Positions 50,563-60,089 are shown, counted from the stretch's first letter. The stretch: 64,000 nucleotides of DNA from Vibrio sinaloensis DSM 21326 (GCF_000189275.1 NZ_AEVT01000072.1:1-64000), one strand, 5' to 3'. Numbers and translations are program-made. Notes: generated by a model from the sequence alone, not told the origin.

Positions 50563-51180
50563 TTAGCGACCTTGGGCTAATGCCGCGGCGTAGTTTTCAC
50601 TCACCGTATTCCAGTCAACAACATTCCACCATGCTTCGATGTAATCAGGACGGCGGTTTTGGTAACTGATGTAGTAAGCGTGCTCCCAAACGTCTAGAGC
50701 GAGAATAGGTTCACCTTGTACACCGGCGACATCCATTAATGGGTTGTCTTGGTTGCTGGTGGAAGCGATTTTTAGTTCGCCATTGTTAACCACGAGCCAC
50801 GCAAAACCAGAGCCAAAGGTATTGATCGCTGCGTCAGTAAACAATTGTTGGAATTCATCGAAGCTGCCAAATGTGTTGATGATGGCCTCGTTAAGATCGC
50901 CGCTTGGAGCGCCTCCACCATTGGGAGACATACAGTTCCAGTACAGCACATGGTTGTAGTAACCTCCGCCATTGTTGCGTATTGCTGGAGAGTGTTGAGA
51001 GATGTTGGCAAAGATCTCAGTCAGTTGAGTATTTTCAAGCTCAGAGCCTTTTATCGCAGCAATAAACTTGTCGAAATAGGTGCGGTGGTGCTTGCTGTAA
51101 TGCACTTCCATCGTCTTCGCATCAATGTAAGGCTCTAGAGCATCGTAAGCGTAAGGCAAGTCTGGGAAAGTATGTGACAT
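50563..51180 (-). CDS. sodA: Superoxide dismutase, Mn type
   Basis: SodA dismutates superoxide in the cytoplasm. Metal ligands are H27, H77, D163 and H167 (DVWEHAYY). Mn-type marks are Gln144 in SNQDNPLM and the QNRRPDYI segment. The GGGYYNH stretch before the second ligand differs from the usual AGGHANH. Length is 205 aa. A Fur box and a hairpin overlapping the Shine-Dalgarno lie just upstream. It follows cpxA on the same strand. Confidence 0.93.
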   Translation of the reverse strand: MSHTFPDLPYAYDALEPYIDAKTMEVHYSKHHRTYFDKFIAAIKGSELENTQLTEIFANISQHSPAIRNNGGGYYNHVLYWNCMSPNGGGAPSGDLNEAIINTFGSFDEFQQLFTDAAINTFGSGFAWLVVNNGELKIASTSNQDNPLMDVAGVQGEPILALDVWEHAYYISYQNRRPDYIEAWWNVVDWNTVSENYAAALAQGR

Positions 51181-51181
51181 G

Positions 51182-51209
51182 GTAAATCCTCCTTAATAGA
51201 AGGATTTAC
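51182..51209 (-). promoter_or_regulatory. Hairpin trapping the sodA Shine-Dalgarno
   Basis: GTAAATCCT and AGGATTTAC are perfect 9-bp inverted repeats with a 10-base loop. In the sodA mRNA the Shine-Dalgarno AAGGAGGA spans the loop and the 3' arm, and the stem ends one base before AUG. Folding should block ribosome binding. Confidence 0.75.
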
Positions 51210-51216
51210 TTTAAAT

Positions 51217-51235
51217 GATAATGAGATCTATTATC
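51217..51235. promoter_or_regulatory. Fur box upstream of sodA
   Basis: GATAATGAGATCTATTATC matches the 19-bp Fur consensus GATAATGATAATCATTATC at 15 positions. It is 37-55 bases before the sodA start codon and 18 bases past the cpxA stop. Iron repression of sodA is established in E. coli. Confidence 0.8.
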
Positions 51236-51253
51236 AACTATCTATTTGTAGGG

Positions 51254-52639
51254 TTATTTATCGGTACCAAAAGGTAAAGTAATCTCAACCCTTAAGCCAC
51301 CAAGCTCGCTACGCTTTGCCAATATGGTTCCGCTATGTTGACGAATGGCACTCTCGGTGATGGTTAACCCTAACCCCGTGCCTCCGCTATGCCTATCCCG
51401 TGCCGTCGAGACTCGGTAAAACGGCCGGAAAATCGCTTCCATTTCATGCTCAGGAACCCCTTCACCATTGTCTTCGACGGTAATCAAAACGTCTTGGTTC
51501 GACTCATTGAACCTGACATCAATCTGATCTTTGCCATAGTAAATGGCATTACGGACAATGTTATCTAGCGCGCTCATTAGCAGTTTAGGGTTACCGGAGA
51601 TTAGGCGATCAGGGATGTCATTGAACGACAAAGTTTTATTCATCTGCTCAGCTTCAAACTGGGCGTCTGATAGAATCGCTTCCCATAGGCTCGCCATCGG
51701 TTGTTCTTCTCGCGTTAAATGGCTATCGACTTGCATGCGTGACAGTTCCAATAGCTCACCAATCATCTGCTCTAAGCGCTGTGCTTCGGTGTCAATTCGG
51801 GTTAGCTCAGGGCTCTCCCCTTGTTTTCGCGTTGCTAATGCATTTGCCATTCTCAATCGTGTCAATGGTGATCGAAGTTCATGCGAAATATCAGACAGTA
51901 AGCGCTGTTGACCTGAAATCATTTGATTCACGGCTTCAACCATTTGGTTAAAGCTAGCCCCAGCTTGGCGAAATTCGCTGGTACCTTTCTCTAAGCTAGG
52001 GTCAACGACAAATTCACCTTTAGCGACGCGTTTTGCAGCACGTTCCAAACGTCTTGCGGGTTGGCTTAGTGCCCATGCTAGCCACAATAGCAGTGGCGTA
52101 CTGACGACCATGACAGCCAATAGCAATTGGAAAGGCCTATCAAACATCCGCAGTAAAAATGGTGGTGGTTGGTTCCACTTTACACCGACGTACAGCAACA
52201 GATCCTGTTTGGCTAAAGTGACGGGTAAAGGCCCTGCAACCATGTAGTGTCCGTACAGTTTTTGTTGTGGTTTTCCGGGTACTTCGACGCTGGTAATGAA
52301 GTTTTGCAGCGCGCGATATTTGTAGTTCTTTCTATCTTGGGTGGTCAAAATGTTGCCTTCTAGATCCGTGACGAAAAAACGTGGTCGAGGATCTTTAGGC
52401 GAACGCTTTGGTCCCTCCAACTTGAATAACACTTTAGCCAAGTTGTCACTGTTGGCAAATCGCTTCTCTAAGCTGTGAGTGATGTCGATCAGCCTATCAA
52501 AGTGATCGCTGGGAATATCGCGCGCTTTACGAGGATCAAGGTGTGGTAGAGACAGCACCGCAACCAGCACCAAAAACATGGTGAACCAAAAAATTGCAAA
52601 GATACGCCCGTATAAACTGGTGATTTTGGGTAGGCGCAT
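51254..52639 (-). CDS. cpxA: Envelope-stress sensor histidine kinase CpxA
   Basis: CpxA senses misfolded envelope proteins and phosphorylates CpxR. The 461-aa protein has two membrane segments (about 9-29 and 165-187) around a periplasmic sensor domain, a HAMP linker, the H-box SDISHELRSPLTRLRMA and the ATP-binding motifs NIVRNAIYY, VEDNGEGVP and HSGGTGLGLTI. Its ATG overlaps the cpxR stop by one base (TAATG). Confidence 0.96.
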   Translation of the reverse strand: MRLPKITSLYGRIFAIFWFTMFLVLVAVLSLPHLDPRKARDIPSDHFDRLIDITHSLEKRFANSDNLAKVLFKLEGPKRSPKDPRPRFFVTDLEGNILTTQDRKNYKYRALQNFITSVEVPGKPQQKLYGHYMVAGPLPVTLAKQDLLLYVGVKWNQPPPFLLRMFDRPFQLLLAVMVVSTPLLLWLAWALSQPARRLERAAKRVAKGEFVVDPSLEKGTSEFRQAGASFNQMVEAVNQMISGQQRLLSDISHELRSPLTRLRMANALATRKQGESPELTRIDTEAQRLEQMIGELLELSRMQVDSHLTREEQPMASLWEAILSDAQFEAEQMNKTLSFNDIPDRLISGNPKLLMSALDNIVRNAIYYGKDQIDVRFNESNQDVLITVEDNGEGVPEHEMEAIFRPFYRVSTARDRHSGGTGLGLTITESAIRQHSGTILAKRSELGGLRVEITLPFGTDK

Positions 52640-53334
52640 TAGTCCTCCTCAACCAATAGGTAGCCACGTCCGCGTAAGGTTTTGATGCGTGATTTACCAT
52701 CCGCGCGCTCCGGCAGTTTTTTGCGTAGGTTAGATACATGCATATCGATAGCGCGGTCAAAGGCGGCAAGGCGTTTACCTAATACATCTAAACTCAGCGC
52801 CTCTTTGGTCAGTGTTTCTCCAGGGTTTTGAACGAAATGAGTTAATAATGCGAACTCAGTTGTCGTTAAGTCGAGCTGCTTACCTTGGCAGAAGGCTTCC
52901 TGTTTGCCTGGGTAGACTTGAATATCTTGGTATTCGATGCAATCTGATGATTTGCTCGCTTTGTTCGATGATGAGGTTTGCGTTCGACGTAATATTGCTC
53001 GGATACGGGCGAGTAGCTCTCTGTCACTAAAAGGTTTAGGTAGGTAATCATCGGCCCCTAATTCTAAGCCAATAACACGATCGATCTCTTCGCCTTTGGC
53101 CGTCAGCATCAATACGGGGGTTTGCCAGTTTTCGCGCAAGCGCTTGAGTGTTTCCATACCATTTAATTTCGGCATCATGACATCAAGTAGAATGAGATCG
53201 ATGCCATCGGTTAATAACGCAAGTCCTTCTTCGCCATTGTTAGCCTCAGATACATCAAAGCCCTCGAACGAGAGCACTTCCTTGAGCAGGCTAGTCAATT
53301 CGGTGTCGTCATCAATCAATAGGATATGTGGCAT
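52639..53334 (-). CDS. cpxR: Envelope-stress response regulator CpxR
   Basis: CpxR is an OmpR-type regulator. The receiver domain has acidic residues DDD near position 8-10 and phospho-acceptor Asp51 (LILLDVMMPKLNG). The C-terminal winged helix includes LDVLGKRLAAFDRAIDMHVSNLRKKL and RGRGYL. ATG 53334 gives MPHILLIDDDTELT (231 aa). The frame is open six codons further upstream, which is less likely. Confidence 0.97.
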   Translation of the reverse strand: MPHILLIDDDTELTSLLKEVLSFEGFDVSEANNGEEGLALLTDGIDLILLDVMMPKLNGMETLKRLRENWQTPVLMLTAKGEEIDRVIGLELGADDYLPKPFSDRELLARIRAILRRTQTSSSNKASKSSDCIEYQDIQVYPGKQEAFCQGKQLDLTTTEFALLTHFVQNPGETLTKEALSLDVLGKRLAAFDRAIDMHVSNLRKKLPERADGKSRIKTLRGRGYLLVEED

Positions 53335-53409
53335 AACAAAGTCTCTAAGCAATTTGGTTACTGTTATATTACTGCTAATCGCACAAGAGATTTAGCCGTA
53401 ATAATGCTC

Positions 53410-53424
53410 TTTACGATTCTTTAC
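53410..53424 (-). promoter_or_regulatory. CpxR box between cpxR and cpxP
   Basis: On the minus strand GTAAA-N5-GTAAA is perfect. A third GTAAA half site lies at 53441-53445, 21 bases (two helical turns) away. The site is 76-90 bases before cpxR and about 100 bases before cpxP, placed for joint autoregulation. Confidence 0.88.
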
Positions 53425-53522
53425 GCTCTCTAGACGTTGCTTTACGCAGCAAGTCGTATTCTACACTCAAGCGCTGCAGAGGTAGGCAGCACAAACTAAC
53501 AACAAACGTGAAAGGTACGATT

Positions 53523-54026
53523 ATGAAAATGGCAAAAAAACTCGTAATAGCAGCAGTCGTTCTCCCTCTAACTTTAGGTACTGCAAGTGCCTTTGCATTT
53601 GGTGGTAAAGATCATAAGAAAGGCAGCCACGGAGAGTGTGGTGGTGGTTTCAGCCCGAAAATGATGCGTAAGTTAGACTTAACGGATGCTCAGAAAGAGC
53701 AACTCAAAGAGTTGCGTGAAGCGGGTAAAACCGAGATGAAGGCTAACTTTAAAGCTAACTTCGAAGCTCGTCATGCGGAAATGCAAGCGCAGCATGCAAA
53801 AGTACAAGAACTGGTGCTCGCGGATAACTTTGATCAAGCGGCGGCCAACGAACTAGCGAAAGCAATGGTCGACAAGCAAACTGAGCGTAAAGTGAAAATG
53901 CTTGAGAAGCAGCATCAAATGCTCAGTATCCTAACCCCAGAGCAGAAAGCGAAGTTTGTCGAGTTGCAAAAAGAGCGCGCGGATAAGTGTGCAGATAAAA
54001 TGCAAAAGCGTCTTGCTGATAAGTAA
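53523..54026 (+). CDS. cpxP: Periplasmic Cpx inhibitor CpxP (Spy/CpxP family)
   Basis: CpxP binds the CpxA sensor domain and damps the response until misfolded proteins draw it off. A signal peptide spans about 1-22, cleaving after ASA. The mature helical protein has the two family LTxxQ motifs, LTDAQ and LTPEQ. ATG 53523 gives MKMAKKLVIAAV (167 aa) after AAAGG. A GTG at 53508 in frame is weaker. It is divergent from cpxRA. Confidence 0.9.
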   Translation: MKMAKKLVIAAVVLPLTLGTASAFAFGGKDHKKGSHGECGGGFSPKMMRKLDLTDAQKEQLKELREAGKTEMKANFKANFEARHAEMQAQHAKVQELVLADNFDQAAANELAKAMVDKQTERKVKMLEKQHQMLSILTPEQKAKFVELQKERADKCADKMQKRLADK

Positions 54027-54040
54027 CACATTCTGATGAT

Positions 54041-54068
54041 AAAAAAGCGGCCACTGGTCGCTTTTTTT
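54041..54068 (+). terminator. Terminator after cpxP
   Basis: AGCGGCC-act-GGTCGCT (one G-T pair) with six A before and seven T after. Confidence 0.9.
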
Positions 54069-54134
54069 ATGCCATTTTTATTCAACAATTGGCGGGTTAT
54101 ACTTAAGGCATGTTTGTTTATTGATCAATTACCT

Positions 54135-55043
54135 ATGAAACAAGAGTATGCACGCCTAGTGACGATGGCGGCTTGGATGGCAACCATAGTTGCAACCCTG
54201 TTATTAGTGGTGAAGATCGGTGCATGGTGGATAACGGGCTCAGTCAGCCTGTTGGCTTCGCTGATTGATTCGATGTTGGATATTGCGGCCTCGCTGGTTA
54301 ACTTAGTGGTGGTGCGCTATTCACTACAGCCAGCAGATAGAGAGCATACCTTTGGTCATGGTAAAGCCGAATCATTAGCCGCTCTGGCCCAAGCGATGTT
54401 CATTTCTGGCTCAGCGGTATTTTTGATTTTAAATGGTGTTGAGCGCTTCTTTCGCCCCCATGAATTGCAGTCGCCTGAGTATGGCGTGTATGTAAGCTTG
54501 TTCGCGATTTTTGTTACCTTTGCACTGGTCCGTTTTCAGCAGCATGTTGTTAAGAAAACAGGCAGTCAGGCCATTGCTGCTGATTCGCTTCACTACCAAT
54601 CCGATTTGTATATGAACGCGGCGATTATGCTGGCATTAGCGTTGAGCTGGTTTGGTGTCACCCAAGCTGACGCCGTTTTTGCAGTCGGTATTGGGGTATA
54701 CATTCTGTATAGCGCATTTAAAATGGTGCGGGAGGCGATTCAAACCTTACTGGATCGCAAGCTGCCTGATAGTGAACTGGAGCAGATCAGGCAGCAGTGT
54801 CTCTCGGTAGATGGGGTATTGGGGGTACATCAATTGCGTACCCGCATGTCTGGGCCAACCCGATTTATTCAACTTCACTTAGAGCTTGAAGATCAATTGG
54901 TGTTGATTGAAGCGCATCGAATCTCTGATGAAGTGGAGGATAAACTGCTTGCTCTGTTCCCAGGTTCCGATGTATTGATCCATCAAGATCCTTATTCTGT
55001 AGTATTGGGCGCAGAAAAAGAACAAAAGTCGCAAGGTTGGTAA
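54135..55043 (+). CDS. fieF: Cation diffusion facilitator FieF (iron/zinc efflux)
   Basis: FieF exports divalent cations (Fe2+, Zn2+) in exchange for protons. Six membrane segments, the [12 protein letters not shown] site, [17 protein letters not shown], and [12 protein letters not shown] carry the transport-site Asp and His residues. A cytoplasmic ferredoxin-like domain forms the C-terminus. ATG 54135 gives [14 protein letters not shown] (302 aa), matching E. coli FieF. Earlier in-frame starts run through the cpxP terminator. The Shine-Dalgarno is weak. Confidence 0.93.
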   Translation: MKQEYARLVTMAAWMATIVATLLLVVKIGAWWITGSVSLLASLIDSMLDIAASLVNLVVVRYSLQPADREHTFGHGKAESLAALAQAMFISGSAVFLILNGVERFFRPHELQSPEYGVYVSLFAIFVTFALVRFQQHVVKKTGSQAIAADSLHYQSDLYMNAAIMLALALSWFGVTQADAVFAVGIGVYILYSAFKMVREAIQTLLDRKLPDSELEQIRQQCLSVDGVLGVHQLRTRMSGPTRFIQLHLELEDQLVLIEAHRISDEVEDKLLALFPGSDVLIHQDPYSVVLGAEKEQKSQGW

Positions 55044-55313
55044 AACCGTATAGGGCGACAAAGTGCCACTTATTGACTATCTTTTCAGCGGGCTCACTAT
55101 TAACTGTGATCCTGATGTGTATCAATTAAGTGAAACAGCAAAGCTGTAATACTCTTACATAAGTAGAAAAGTTACATAATTTCGTGCAAATAAAAGTAGT
55201 ATTCCTAGTTAGGAAAGGTAACATATTGCACAGTTAAAGGAATTCTGTCAGACGTTTATTGAAAGCGGCTGACGTAAAAATTGAAATAAGATTCCCAAAA
55301 ATCGAGGGTGAGC

Positions 55314-56276
55314 ATGATTAAGAAGATCGGTGTCTTGACAAGTGGCGGTGACGCACCTGGTATGAACGCAGCAGTTCGTGGCGTGGTTCGCACAGCTCTT
55401 TCTGAAGGTTTAGAAGTATACGGCGTTTACGATGGCTACTTAGGCCTGTACGAAGACCGTATCGAGAAACTGGATCGTTCAAGTGTTTCTGACGTGATCA
55501 ACAAGGGTGGTACTTTCTTAGGATCAGCACGTTTCCCTGAGTTCAAAGAAGTTGAAGTACGCCAAAAAGCGATCGAAAACCTACAAAAGCACGGCATTGA
55601 AGCTTTGGTTGTTGTGGGTGGCGACGGCTCTTACATGGGTGCGAAGAAGCTGACTGAAATGGGCTACCCGTGTATCGGTCTACCAGGTACGATCGACAAC
55701 GATATTGCGGGTACGGATTACACCATTGGTTACCTAACTGCGCTTAATACCGTTATTGATGCGATTGACCGCCTACGTGATACTTCTTCATCTCACCAAC
55801 GTATTTCTATTGTTGAGATCATGGGCCGTCACTGTGGCGACCTAACTCTAATGTCTGCGATTGCGGGTGGCTGCGAGTACATCATCACTCCAGAAACGGG
55901 TCTGGATAAAGAGAAGCTAATCAACAACATCCAAGATGGCATTAAGAAAGGTAAGAAGCACGCGATCATTGCACTTACTGAGCTTATGATGGATGCGAAT
56001 GAGTTGGCAAAAGAGATTGAAACTGCGACAGGTCGTGAAACGCGCGCGACAGTACTTGGCCACATTCAACGTGGCGGCCGTCCAACTGCGTTCGACCGTG
56101 TATTGGCCTCTCGCATGGGTAACTTCGCTGTTCACCTATTGATGGATGGCCACGGTGGTCGTTGTGTTGGTATCCAAAAAGAGCAACTGGTTCACCATGA
56201 CATCATTGATGCGATCGAGAACATGAAGCGCCCAGTACGTGAAGACCTATTTAAGGTTGCAGAAGAGTTGTTCTAA
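55314..56276 (+). CDS. pfkA: ATP-dependent 6-phosphofructokinase
   Basis: PfkA commits fructose 6-phosphate to glycolysis. The ATP loop [22 protein letters not shown] and catalytic [15 protein letters not shown] are intact, as is the effector-binding GRHCGDLTL region. ATG 55314 gives [12 protein letters not shown] (320 aa, the E. coli length) after GAGGGTG. A GTG six bases earlier is less likely. In E. coli too it lies near cpxP and fieF. Confidence 0.97.
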   Translation: MIKKIGVLTSGGDAPGMNAAVRGVVRTALSEGLEVYGVYDGYLGLYEDRIEKLDRSSVSDVINKGGTFLGSARFPEFKEVEVRQKAIENLQKHGIEALVVVGGDGSYMGAKKLTEMGYPCIGLPGTIDNDIAGTDYTIGYLTALNTVIDAIDRLRDTSSSHQRISIVEIMGRHCGDLTLMSAIAGGCEYIITPETGLDKEKLINNIQDGIKKGKKHAIIALTELMMDANELAKEIETATGRETRATVLGHIQRGGRPTAFDRVLASRMGNFAVHLLMDGHGGRCVGIQKEQLVHHDIIDAIENMKRPVREDLFKVAEELF

Positions 56277-56303
56277 AGCGATTGCTATACGAATCAATCA
56301 ATT

Positions 56304-56333
56304 AAAAGCCAGTGGGAAACCACTGGCTTTTTT
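56304..56333. terminator. Bidirectional terminator between pfkA and dcuB
   Basis: AAGCCAGTGG-gaaa-CCACTGGCTT flanked by A and T runs. Confidence 0.93.
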
Positions 56334-56353
56334 CGTTGATGTGCTGATTGTCT

Positions 56354-57682
56354 TTATCCGTTAACCAGCATAGTCGACAGTACGTAACCAACTGTTGTTG
56401 CAGTGATCACGCCGATAAAGCCGGGTAATAGGAAGCTGTGGTTGAGTACGTATTTACCTATTTGAGTGGTGCCCGAGCGGTCAAAGGTAATTGCAGCAAG
56501 GTCACTAGGGTAAAACGGGAAGAAGAAGTACGCGTAACACGCCGGTAGCACACCGATAAGAACGGGGGCTGGAATACCCATTGCAAAACCAAGCGGTAGC
56601 ATGATCGTCAGGACAGCCGCTTGGCTTTTGAGGAACACGGACACCACGAACATCGCAATAGCAAAAGTCCACGGGTGAGCAGCAACGATGTCACTCACTA
56701 GGCTGATCAAGTAAGGCTTGTGGAAACCGATAATGGTGTCACTCATCCACGCGATACCGAAGATAATGATCACCGCGGTCATACCTGCAATAAACACGTT
56801 GCTGTGGACAATCTTCTTCGGTTCCACCTTCGTGGTCAGCAAGATCAATGCACCGACTGAAAGCATCAAGAATTGAATCGCGACGGACATCTTCACACCT
56901 TGCGGAAGCAGCCCTAGATCTTTACCAAACATGGCGACGAAAATCACGGTTGCGATACCTGCTAGGAAAATCCCTAAACCACGCTTTGCCACTTTTTGAC
57001 TGGCGGGTTGGTCTTCATCTTGTTGAACTTCATCGATTAATTGCGCTTTAAACTCAGGATCTTGGCAGCGTTCGATAAATGCTTGGTCTTGATCAAGCTC
57101 TTTACCGCGTCTTAGGCTCCATAAGCAGCCAACAAGCACACCAATCAGAGTTGCCGGAATGGTAACTAATAGGACGTTAACCAAACTGATATCGAGGTGA
57201 TTGTCCGCCGCTGTTGCCATGACAACGGCCGCTGCCGCCGCAATTGGACTAGCAGTAATGCCCATCTGTGATGCGACCGTAGACATGGCCATGGGTCTTT
57301 CTGGACGAATGCCCTTCTTGTATGCGACATCATAGATCACAGGTAAGAGTGGGTAGACAGAGTGACCGGTTCCGACTAAGACAGTGAGTGAATAAGTACA
57401 CAGCGGGCCAAGAAAAACAATTTGGCTTGGGTGCTTACGCAACAAACGCTCGGCAAACTTAACCAGTAGTTTCAGTCCGCCGGTCGCTTCCAGGGTTGCT
57501 GAAGCGGCAACAACCGCAAGAATAATCAGCATTACGCTAATGGGAGGTGAACCGGGAGCGACACCAAATACAAACGCTAAAACGGAGACCCCAAGGCCGC
57601 CGAGTAAACCAAATGCGATGCCTCCATGGCGAATACCAATGAATATCACCGTTAGAAGCAGCAGCATATGCACGTAAAACAT
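56354..57682 (-). CDS. dcuB: Anaerobic C4-dicarboxylate antiporter, DcuB type
   Basis: Dcu carriers exchange external fumarate, malate or aspartate for internal succinate during anaerobic growth. The 442-aa protein has about 12 hydrophobic segments. The stretches GGIAFGLLGGLG, VVAASATLEATGG, GTGHSVYPLLPVIYDVA, IRPERPMA and TYPSDLAAI-like FYPSDLAAITFDRSGTT resemble E. coli DcuB much more than DcuA. It therefore likely supports fumarate respiration with the frdABCD of this window, with which it shares a 14-mer upstream. Confidence 0.9.
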   Translation of the reverse strand: MFYVHMLLLLTVIFIGIRHGGIAFGLLGGLGVSVLAFVFGVAPGSPPISVMLIILAVVAASATLEATGGLKLLVKFAERLLRKHPSQIVFLGPLCTYSLTVLVGTGHSVYPLLPVIYDVAYKKGIRPERPMAMSTVASQMGITASPIAAAAAVVMATAADNHLDISLVNVLLVTIPATLIGVLVGCLWSLRRGKELDQDQAFIERCQDPEFKAQLIDEVQQDEDQPASQKVAKRGLGIFLAGIATVIFVAMFGKDLGLLPQGVKMSVAIQFLMLSVGALILLTTKVEPKKIVHSNVFIAGMTAVIIIFGIAWMSDTIIGFHKPYLISLVSDIVAAHPWTFAIAMFVVSVFLKSQAAVLTIMLPLGFAMGIPAPVLIGVLPACYAYFFFPFYPSDLAAITFDRSGTTQIGKYVLNHSFLLPGFIGVITATTVGYVLSTMLVNG

Positions 57683-57721
57683 AATTAAACCCTACAGTGT
57701 GAAAATGTTAGGGTTATCCTA

Positions 57722-57735
57722 CCCAAAAGTGGTAG
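57722..57735 (-). promoter_or_regulatory. Shared 14-mer upstream of dcuB
   Basis: CCCAAAAGTGGTAG on the plus strand is identical to 15402-15415 before frdA. Here it is preceded by TA, giving TACC-N7-GGTA, a short palindrome. It lies 40-53 bases before the dcuB start codon. Confidence 0.5.
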
Positions 57736-57852
57736 TTGGAAACGTGAGGTTTTGTGCTTATCTTAATGCTCTAATTCGTTTTTAGACGCTTCTTTGTTTT
57801 CTATCAAATCGCGGCACGGTAGTGAAAACTCATGTTAAATTCGCCATGTAGA

Positions 57853-58347
57853 TCATGGTTTTGTGCGTGGCACCTTCCGACTCTGAAATTTCTGATGCAC
57901 ACCGCGGCGCAGGGCTTTCACTCTATTTTCGGCTTTGTCGACCCCAAGCAACACTGATAAAACCAATACAGTGATCACCACTGATTGTTGTAAGTACCCT
58001 AAGCCGATCATCATGCCGAGTGCCGCCAATACCCAAATTACTGCCGCAGAAGTTACGCCGTGGATCTTGCCATCTAAGGTCATCATCACGCCAGCACCAA
58101 GAAAACCGACCCCAGTAATTATTTGGCCGAGAACGCGCGCTTGGTCTAAGGTATTCGGAGACAGGGAAACGGCCATCGACATGAAGAAATAGGTGCCGGA
58201 AATCACCAGGATTGAGGTTCGGATGCCAACGGGTTTACCACGAGTTTGGCGTTCGACACCGACCAGAGCGCCGTTTACAGCGCAGCACAATAACGCTGCC
58301 CAACTAAAAGGCCCTAAGTCGAAGAGTTGTTCAATAGATGGTTGCAT
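57853..58347 (-). CDS. MgtC/SapB family membrane protein
   Basis: The 164-aa protein has four to five hydrophobic helices and the MgtC/SapB core: ALVGVERQTRGKPVGIRTSILV, ITGVGFLGAGVMM and GVTSAAVIWVLAALGM. Family members include the Salmonella virulence factor MgtC, but most are uncharacterised. The C-terminal ACT-like domain of MgtC is absent. ATG 58347 has an excellent GGAGG Shine-Dalgarno. It stands alone. Confidence 0.88.
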   Translation of the reverse strand: MQPSIEQLFDLGPFSWAALLCCAVNGALVGVERQTRGKPVGIRTSILVISGTYFFMSMAVSLSPNTLDQARVLGQIITGVGFLGAGVMMTLDGKIHGVTSAAVIWVLAALGMMIGLGYLQQSVVITVLVLSVLLGVDKAENRVKALRRGVHQKFQSRKVPRTKP

Positions 58348-58445
58348 TTTGACCTCCAAAGCGACGGAGTATGCACACTATAGACCGGCTTATCGAACAA
58401 AAGATTTTTATCTAGATGACAAATTGTTGCCAGCCATACATACGT

Positions 58446-59468
58446 TTATTCCAAGTGAAGATCTAAAGGTGTTTTACTGCTTCGGCCACCGATCTCCCTA
58501 GTCAAGGTGGGAACTAAGTATCCGGACACTCGTTCGAGTAAGCCTGCCATGATCCGTTTTGCCTCATGATCTGAAATGTAGAAGTGCGCGGCACCTTGTA
58601 CTTTGTCCAATACATGGATGTAGTAGGGAAGAATATTGGCATCAAATAGGGCTTCACTTAACGCAACTTGAGCTTCAATACTGTCGTTTACCCCTTTGAG
58701 CATGACCCCTTGATTCAATAGCGTTATGCCTGCGAGTTTTAAGCGTGCGGTCGCGAGACGCAGCTCATGATTGATCTCTTGGGCATGGTTGACGTGAGTG
58801 ACCATCACAACTTGTAAGCGCGTGGTGGAAAAAATCTCCAGCAGTTCGTCAGTAATACGCGCTGGGATCACAACCGGTAAGCGAGAGTGGATCCTAATCC
58901 TCTTGATGTGTTTGATGTCAGCAATACGCTCTACTAACCAACGCAGCTCGTCGTCTTTGGCCATTAATGGGTCGCCCCCAGAAAGGATGACTTCATTGAT
59001 CTCTGGTTGCTGTTGAACATAGTCTAGGCTCTGTTGCCAAACGGCTTTACTGCCTTTGTTTTCTTGGTATGGGAAATGACGTCGAAAACAATAGCGGCAG
59101 TTGATCGCACAGCCACCTTTAACGATCATCAAAGCCCGATTGCGGTACTTATGCAGCAATCCAGGGATAGCATTGTCTTGTTCAAGCAAGGGGTCGTTGG
59201 AATAGCCCTGCTTAACGTCGAACTCTTCTGATAGGGGCAATACTTGCCGTAAGAGCGGATCAAAAGGATTGCCTTTTTCCATTCTATCGACAAAACTTTG
59301 CGGCACACGCTGAGCAAAAAGCTGTCTGGCTTCGAATCCTTGCTGCCAAGGAGTAGGATCGATTTCAAGCTGTTCGAGCAATTTTGCAGGATCAGAGATC
59401 CCATTCGCTAGCTGTTGGAGCCAGTTTTGCTCAACAGATACGGCTTTTCGGGTTATGATATGCGGCAT
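58446..59468 (-). CDS. epmB: EF-P-(R)-beta-lysine synthesis enzyme EpmB (lysine 2,3-aminomutase family)
   Basis: EpmB converts (S)-alpha-lysine to (R)-beta-lysine, which EpmA attaches to EF-P. The radical SAM cluster motif CAINCRYC (CxxxCxxC) is intact, followed by RRHFPY, VILSGGDPLM and a PLP-type region near the C-terminus (YYIHVLDKVQGAAHF). The length is 340 aa. It is divergent from efp with 33 bp between start codons. Confidence 0.96.
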   Translation of the reverse strand: MPHIITRKAVSVEQNWLQQLANGISDPAKLLEQLEIDPTPWQQGFEARQLFAQRVPQSFVDRMEKGNPFDPLLRQVLPLSEEFDVKQGYSNDPLLEQDNAIPGLLHKYRNRALMIVKGGCAINCRYCFRRHFPYQENKGSKAVWQQSLDYVQQQPEINEVILSGGDPLMAKDDELRWLVERIADIKHIKRIRIHSRLPVVIPARITDELLEIFSTTRLQVVMVTHVNHAQEINHELRLATARLKLAGITLLNQGVMLKGVNDSIEAQVALSEALFDANILPYYIHVLDKVQGAAHFYISDHEAKRIMAGLLERVSGYLVPTLTREIGGRSSKTPLDLHLE

Positions 59469-59501
59469 TGAATTTAGCTCTAAGAATGTAAAGAGGAAAA
59501 A

Positions 59502-60068
59502 ATGGCTACTGTTAGCACCAATGAATTTAAAGGCGGTCTAAAACTCATGCTTGATAACGAGCCTTGCGTTATCCTGGAAAACGAATACGTTAAACCAGGT
59601 AAAGGCCAAGCGTTCAACCGCGTGAAAATTCGTAAACTTCTTTCTGGTAAAGTGCTAGAGAAAACCTTCAAGTCTGGTGAAACGTGTGAAGTCGCAGACG
59701 TGATGGATATCGACCTAGATTATCTATATAACGACGGCGAATTCTACCACTTTATGAACAACGAAACGTTTGAGCAAATCGCTGCAGACGTAAAAGCAGT
59801 AGGTGACAACGCGAAGTGGTTGGTAGAAAACAACACATGTATGCTTACACTTTGGAACGGTAACCCAATCGTTGTAACTCCACCAAACTTTGTTGAGCTT
59901 GAAGTGACGGATACCGATCCTGGTCTGAAAGGCGATACTCAAGGTACTGGCGGTAAACCAGCAACTCTTTCTACTGGTGCTGTGGTACGTGTACCTTTGT
60001 TCATCGCAATTGGTGAAGTGATCAAGGTGGATACCCGTACTGGCGAATACGTAGGCCGCGTTAAGTAA
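59502..60068 (+). CDS. efp: Elongation factor P
   Basis: EF-P relieves ribosome stalling at polyproline. The modified Lys34 lies at the tip of the loop KPGKGQAF. Three beta-barrel domains fit the 188-aa length. A strong AGAGGAAA Shine-Dalgarno precedes ATG 59502. The presence of Lys rather than Arg at position 34 agrees with the EpmA/EpmB modification route encoded in this window. Confidence 0.98.
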   Translation: MATVSTNEFKGGLKLMLDNEPCVILENEYVKPGKGQAFNRVKIRKLLSGKVLEKTFKSGETCEVADVMDIDLDYLYNDGEFYHFMNNETFEQIAADVKAVGDNAKWLVENNTCMLTLWNGNPIVVTPPNFVELEVTDTDPGLKGDTQGTGGKPATLSTGAVVRVPLFIAIGEVIKVDTRTGEYVGRVK

Positions 60069-60089
60069 GCCGAGTTCGTCAAGATTCTG

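Noticed and set aside
54036..54134. N-terminal extension of FieF
   Set aside because: The frame passes through the cpxP terminator, and the FieF family begins at the MKQEYARLV methionine.
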